From Paludibacteraceae bacterium (GTDB taxonomy: Bacteria; Bacteroidota; Bacteroidia; Bacteroidales; Paludibacteraceae): 6,553 bases of DNA. Positions 6,001-6,553 of the stretch are shown in pieces. Positions within the stretch are counted from its first letter, which is position 1, and each line of letters starts with the position of its first letter. The translations under genes were made by a program, and so were the position numbers. Location of the stretch: contig JAFYMM010000030.1 of the NCBI GenBank assembly GCA_017550055.1, positions 1 to 6,553 of the forward strand, given 5' to 3'. The notes under the pieces were generated by a model. It had not been told where the DNA came from and searched no databases. It saw only the letters and a program-made list of their open reading frames with translations.

Positions 6001-6553
6001 TAATATCCTCGTTCTTGACACAGAGGTTTATTCTAACACTGGTGGTCAAGCTTCTAAATCAACTCCTGTTGGTGCTATTGCTAAATTTGCTGCTGCTGGT
6101 AAACGTGTACGCAAAAAAGACCTCGGTATGATTGCTACTACTTATGGTTACGTATATGTTGCTCAAGTAGCTATGGGTGCCGACCAAGCTCAATGCCTCA
6201 AAGCTATCCGCGAAGCTGAAGCTTATCCAGGTCCATCATTGATTATCGCTTACGCTCCATGTATCAACCACGGTTTGAAAGCAGGTATGGGCAAAGCTCA
6301 AGCTGAAGAAGAAGCAGCTGTAGCATGTGGTTACTGGCACTTGTGGCGCTACAACCCACAACTCGAAGAAGAGGGCAAAAATCCATTCTCTCTCGATAGC
6401 AAAGAGCCAAATTGGGATAACTTCAAAAACTTCTTGAAAGGCGAAGTTCGTTATGCTTCTGTTATGAAACAATATCCAGCCGAAGCTGAAGAACTCTTCC
6501 AAGCTGCTGAAGACAATGCAAAATGGCGCTATAAGAGCTATCAACGCATGGTA
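3035..6553 (+). CDS. nifJ: Pyruvate:ferredoxin (flavodoxin) oxidoreductase, nearly complete
   Basis: Cytoplasmic fused single-chain PFOR: pyruvate + CoA + oxidised ferredoxin gives acetyl-CoA, CO2 and reduced ferredoxin. The frame runs 1173 codons from ATG 3035 to the right edge; only a short C-terminal tail should be missing. The N-terminal domain (about 1-255) has YPITPSS (29-35), Glu 65 and Arg 115, equivalent to Thr31, Glu64 and Arg114 of the Desulfovibrio africanus enzyme. Transketolase-C-like and gamma-type domains follow, then the EKR motif (673-675). The ferredoxin domain binds two 4Fe-4S clusters through C689, C692, C695, C699 and C744, C747, C750, C754. The proximal cluster ligands are C816, C819, C844 and C1076. 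TPP binding is shown by GDGASYDIGYGG (967-978) and NTGGQ (1001-1005). Every catalytic residue checked is present, so it should be active. Odd point: six further cysteines in an insertion at 904-947. It is transcribed alone and divergently from the lipoprotein gene. A 2-oxoglutarate enzyme is unlikely given the fused architecture. Confidence 0.97.
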   Translation, partial: MKEKKFITCDGNQAAAHISYMFSEVAAIYPITPSSTMAEYVDEWSAAGRKNIFGETVLVQEMQSEGGAAGAVHGSLQAGALTTTYTASQGLLLMIPNMYKIAGELLPCVFHVSARALASHALSIFGDHQDVMACRQTGFAMLAEGSVQEVMDLAAVAHLSTIKSRVPFINFFDGFRTSHEIQKIEMLENEDLAGLIDQDALAAFRSRALTPERPVARGMAENPDVFFQHREASNSFYNAVPAIVEEYMNEITKITGRKYGLFDYYGAEDAERVIIAMGSVTETIRETIDYLMEKGEKVGLVAVHLYRPFSAKHFLAALPKSAKRIAVLDRTKEPGATGEPLYLDVKDVLYGAENAPIVVGGRYGLGSNDTTPAQILAVYENLALPQPKNLFTIGIEDDVTFTSLPRLEDITVNSGNMFRGKFYGLGADGTVGANKNSIKIIGDNTNKYCQAYFSYDSKKSGGFTCSHLRFSDDPIRSTYLVTTPNFVACHVQAYLRMYDVTRGLQKNGTFLLNTVWSDDELAKNLPNKVKRYFAQNNITVYYINATAIAQEIGLGNRTNTILQSAFFRITEVIPVDLAIEQMKKFILKSYGKKGEDIVNKNYAAVDRGGEYKQLTVDPAWATLEDDAVEPNNDPAFINEVVRPINAQDGDLLKVSAFKGREDGTWMQGTAQYEKRGVAAFVPTWNADNCIQCNKCAYVCPHACIRPFVMTDEEKAGFSAATLEMKAPAAMKGMHFRMQVGVLDCLGCGNCVDVCPGNPKAGGPALKMVALEGELAEAANWDYLVKNVKTKQHLVDTKANVKNSQFATPLFEFSGACSGCGETPYVKLITQLFGDRQIVANATGCSSIYSGSVPSTPYTTNEKGQGPAWANSLFEDFCEFGLGMTLANDKMRARLVELMTKAQTCTCCSDELKGLFSAWIAEKDDADRSRELAEQIRPLVAACSCDICKEIASLDHYLVKRSQWIIGGDGASYDIGYGGLDHVIASGKDVNILVLDTEVYSNTGGQASKSTPVGAIAKFAAAGKRVRKKDLGMIATTYGYVYVAQVAMGADQAQCLKAIREAEAYPGPSLIIAYAPCINHGLKAGMGKAQAEEEAAVACGYWHLWRYNPQLEEEGKNPFSLDSKEPNWDNFKNFLKGEVRYASVMKQYPAEAEELFQAAEDNAKWRYKSYQRMV

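Noticed and set aside
1..6553. Functional operon or energy-sensing module joining EttA and PFOR
   Set aside because: The genes are divergent, have separate promoter motifs and are about 1.5 kb apart with an unrelated gene between them. Both touch energy metabolism, but adjacency alone is not evidence.

Overview
The window looks like chromosome from an anaerobic member of the Bacteroidetes, most likely Bacteroidales. Three things point there. The promoter-like motifs match the Bacteroidetes -7 consensus TAnnTTTG. The starts have A/T-rich leaders with no clear Shine-Dalgarno. The largest gene encodes a single-chain pyruvate:ferredoxin oxidoreductase, typical of anaerobic metabolism. I cannot assign a genus from sequence alone.

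Layout. (1) Bases 1-1522, minus strand: an EttA-type ABC-F translation factor, cut by the left edge after residue 507, so roughly the last 50 residues are missing. (2) Bases 1523-2061: a 539-bp gap with a good promoter and a leader of about 130 nt for ettA, an 11-bp and a 9-bp tandem repeat, and two adjacent hairpins. The outer hairpin sits 24 bases after the stop of the next gene and probably terminates it. (3) Bases 2062-2481, minus strand: a 139-residue predicted lipoprotein of unknown function, clearly more AT-rich than its neighbours. (4) Bases 2482-3034: a 553-bp gap with divergent promoter motifs, another 11-bp tandem repeat, a GC-richer island with nested inverted repeats, and a 7-bp tandem repeat whose minus strand fits the G-quadruplex pattern. 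(5) Bases 3035-6553, plus strand: nifJ/por, nearly complete (1173 codons, open at the right edge).

How the genes relate. The two large genes are housekeeping genes read away from each other, and each seems to have its own promoter. I see no operon. PFOR converts pyruvate and CoA to acetyl-CoA, CO2 and reduced ferredoxin. EttA couples ribosome activity to the cell's ATP/ADP state. Both concern energy, but adjacency is not evidence of a functional link. The accessory part is the roughly 1.3 kb between 1700 and 2900: an orphan lipoprotein gene between two repeat-rich spacers. I found no CRISPR array, tRNA, rRNA, transposase or obvious novel multi-gene system. The points most worth checking are the repeat-rich spacers and an extra six-cysteine insertion in PFOR.
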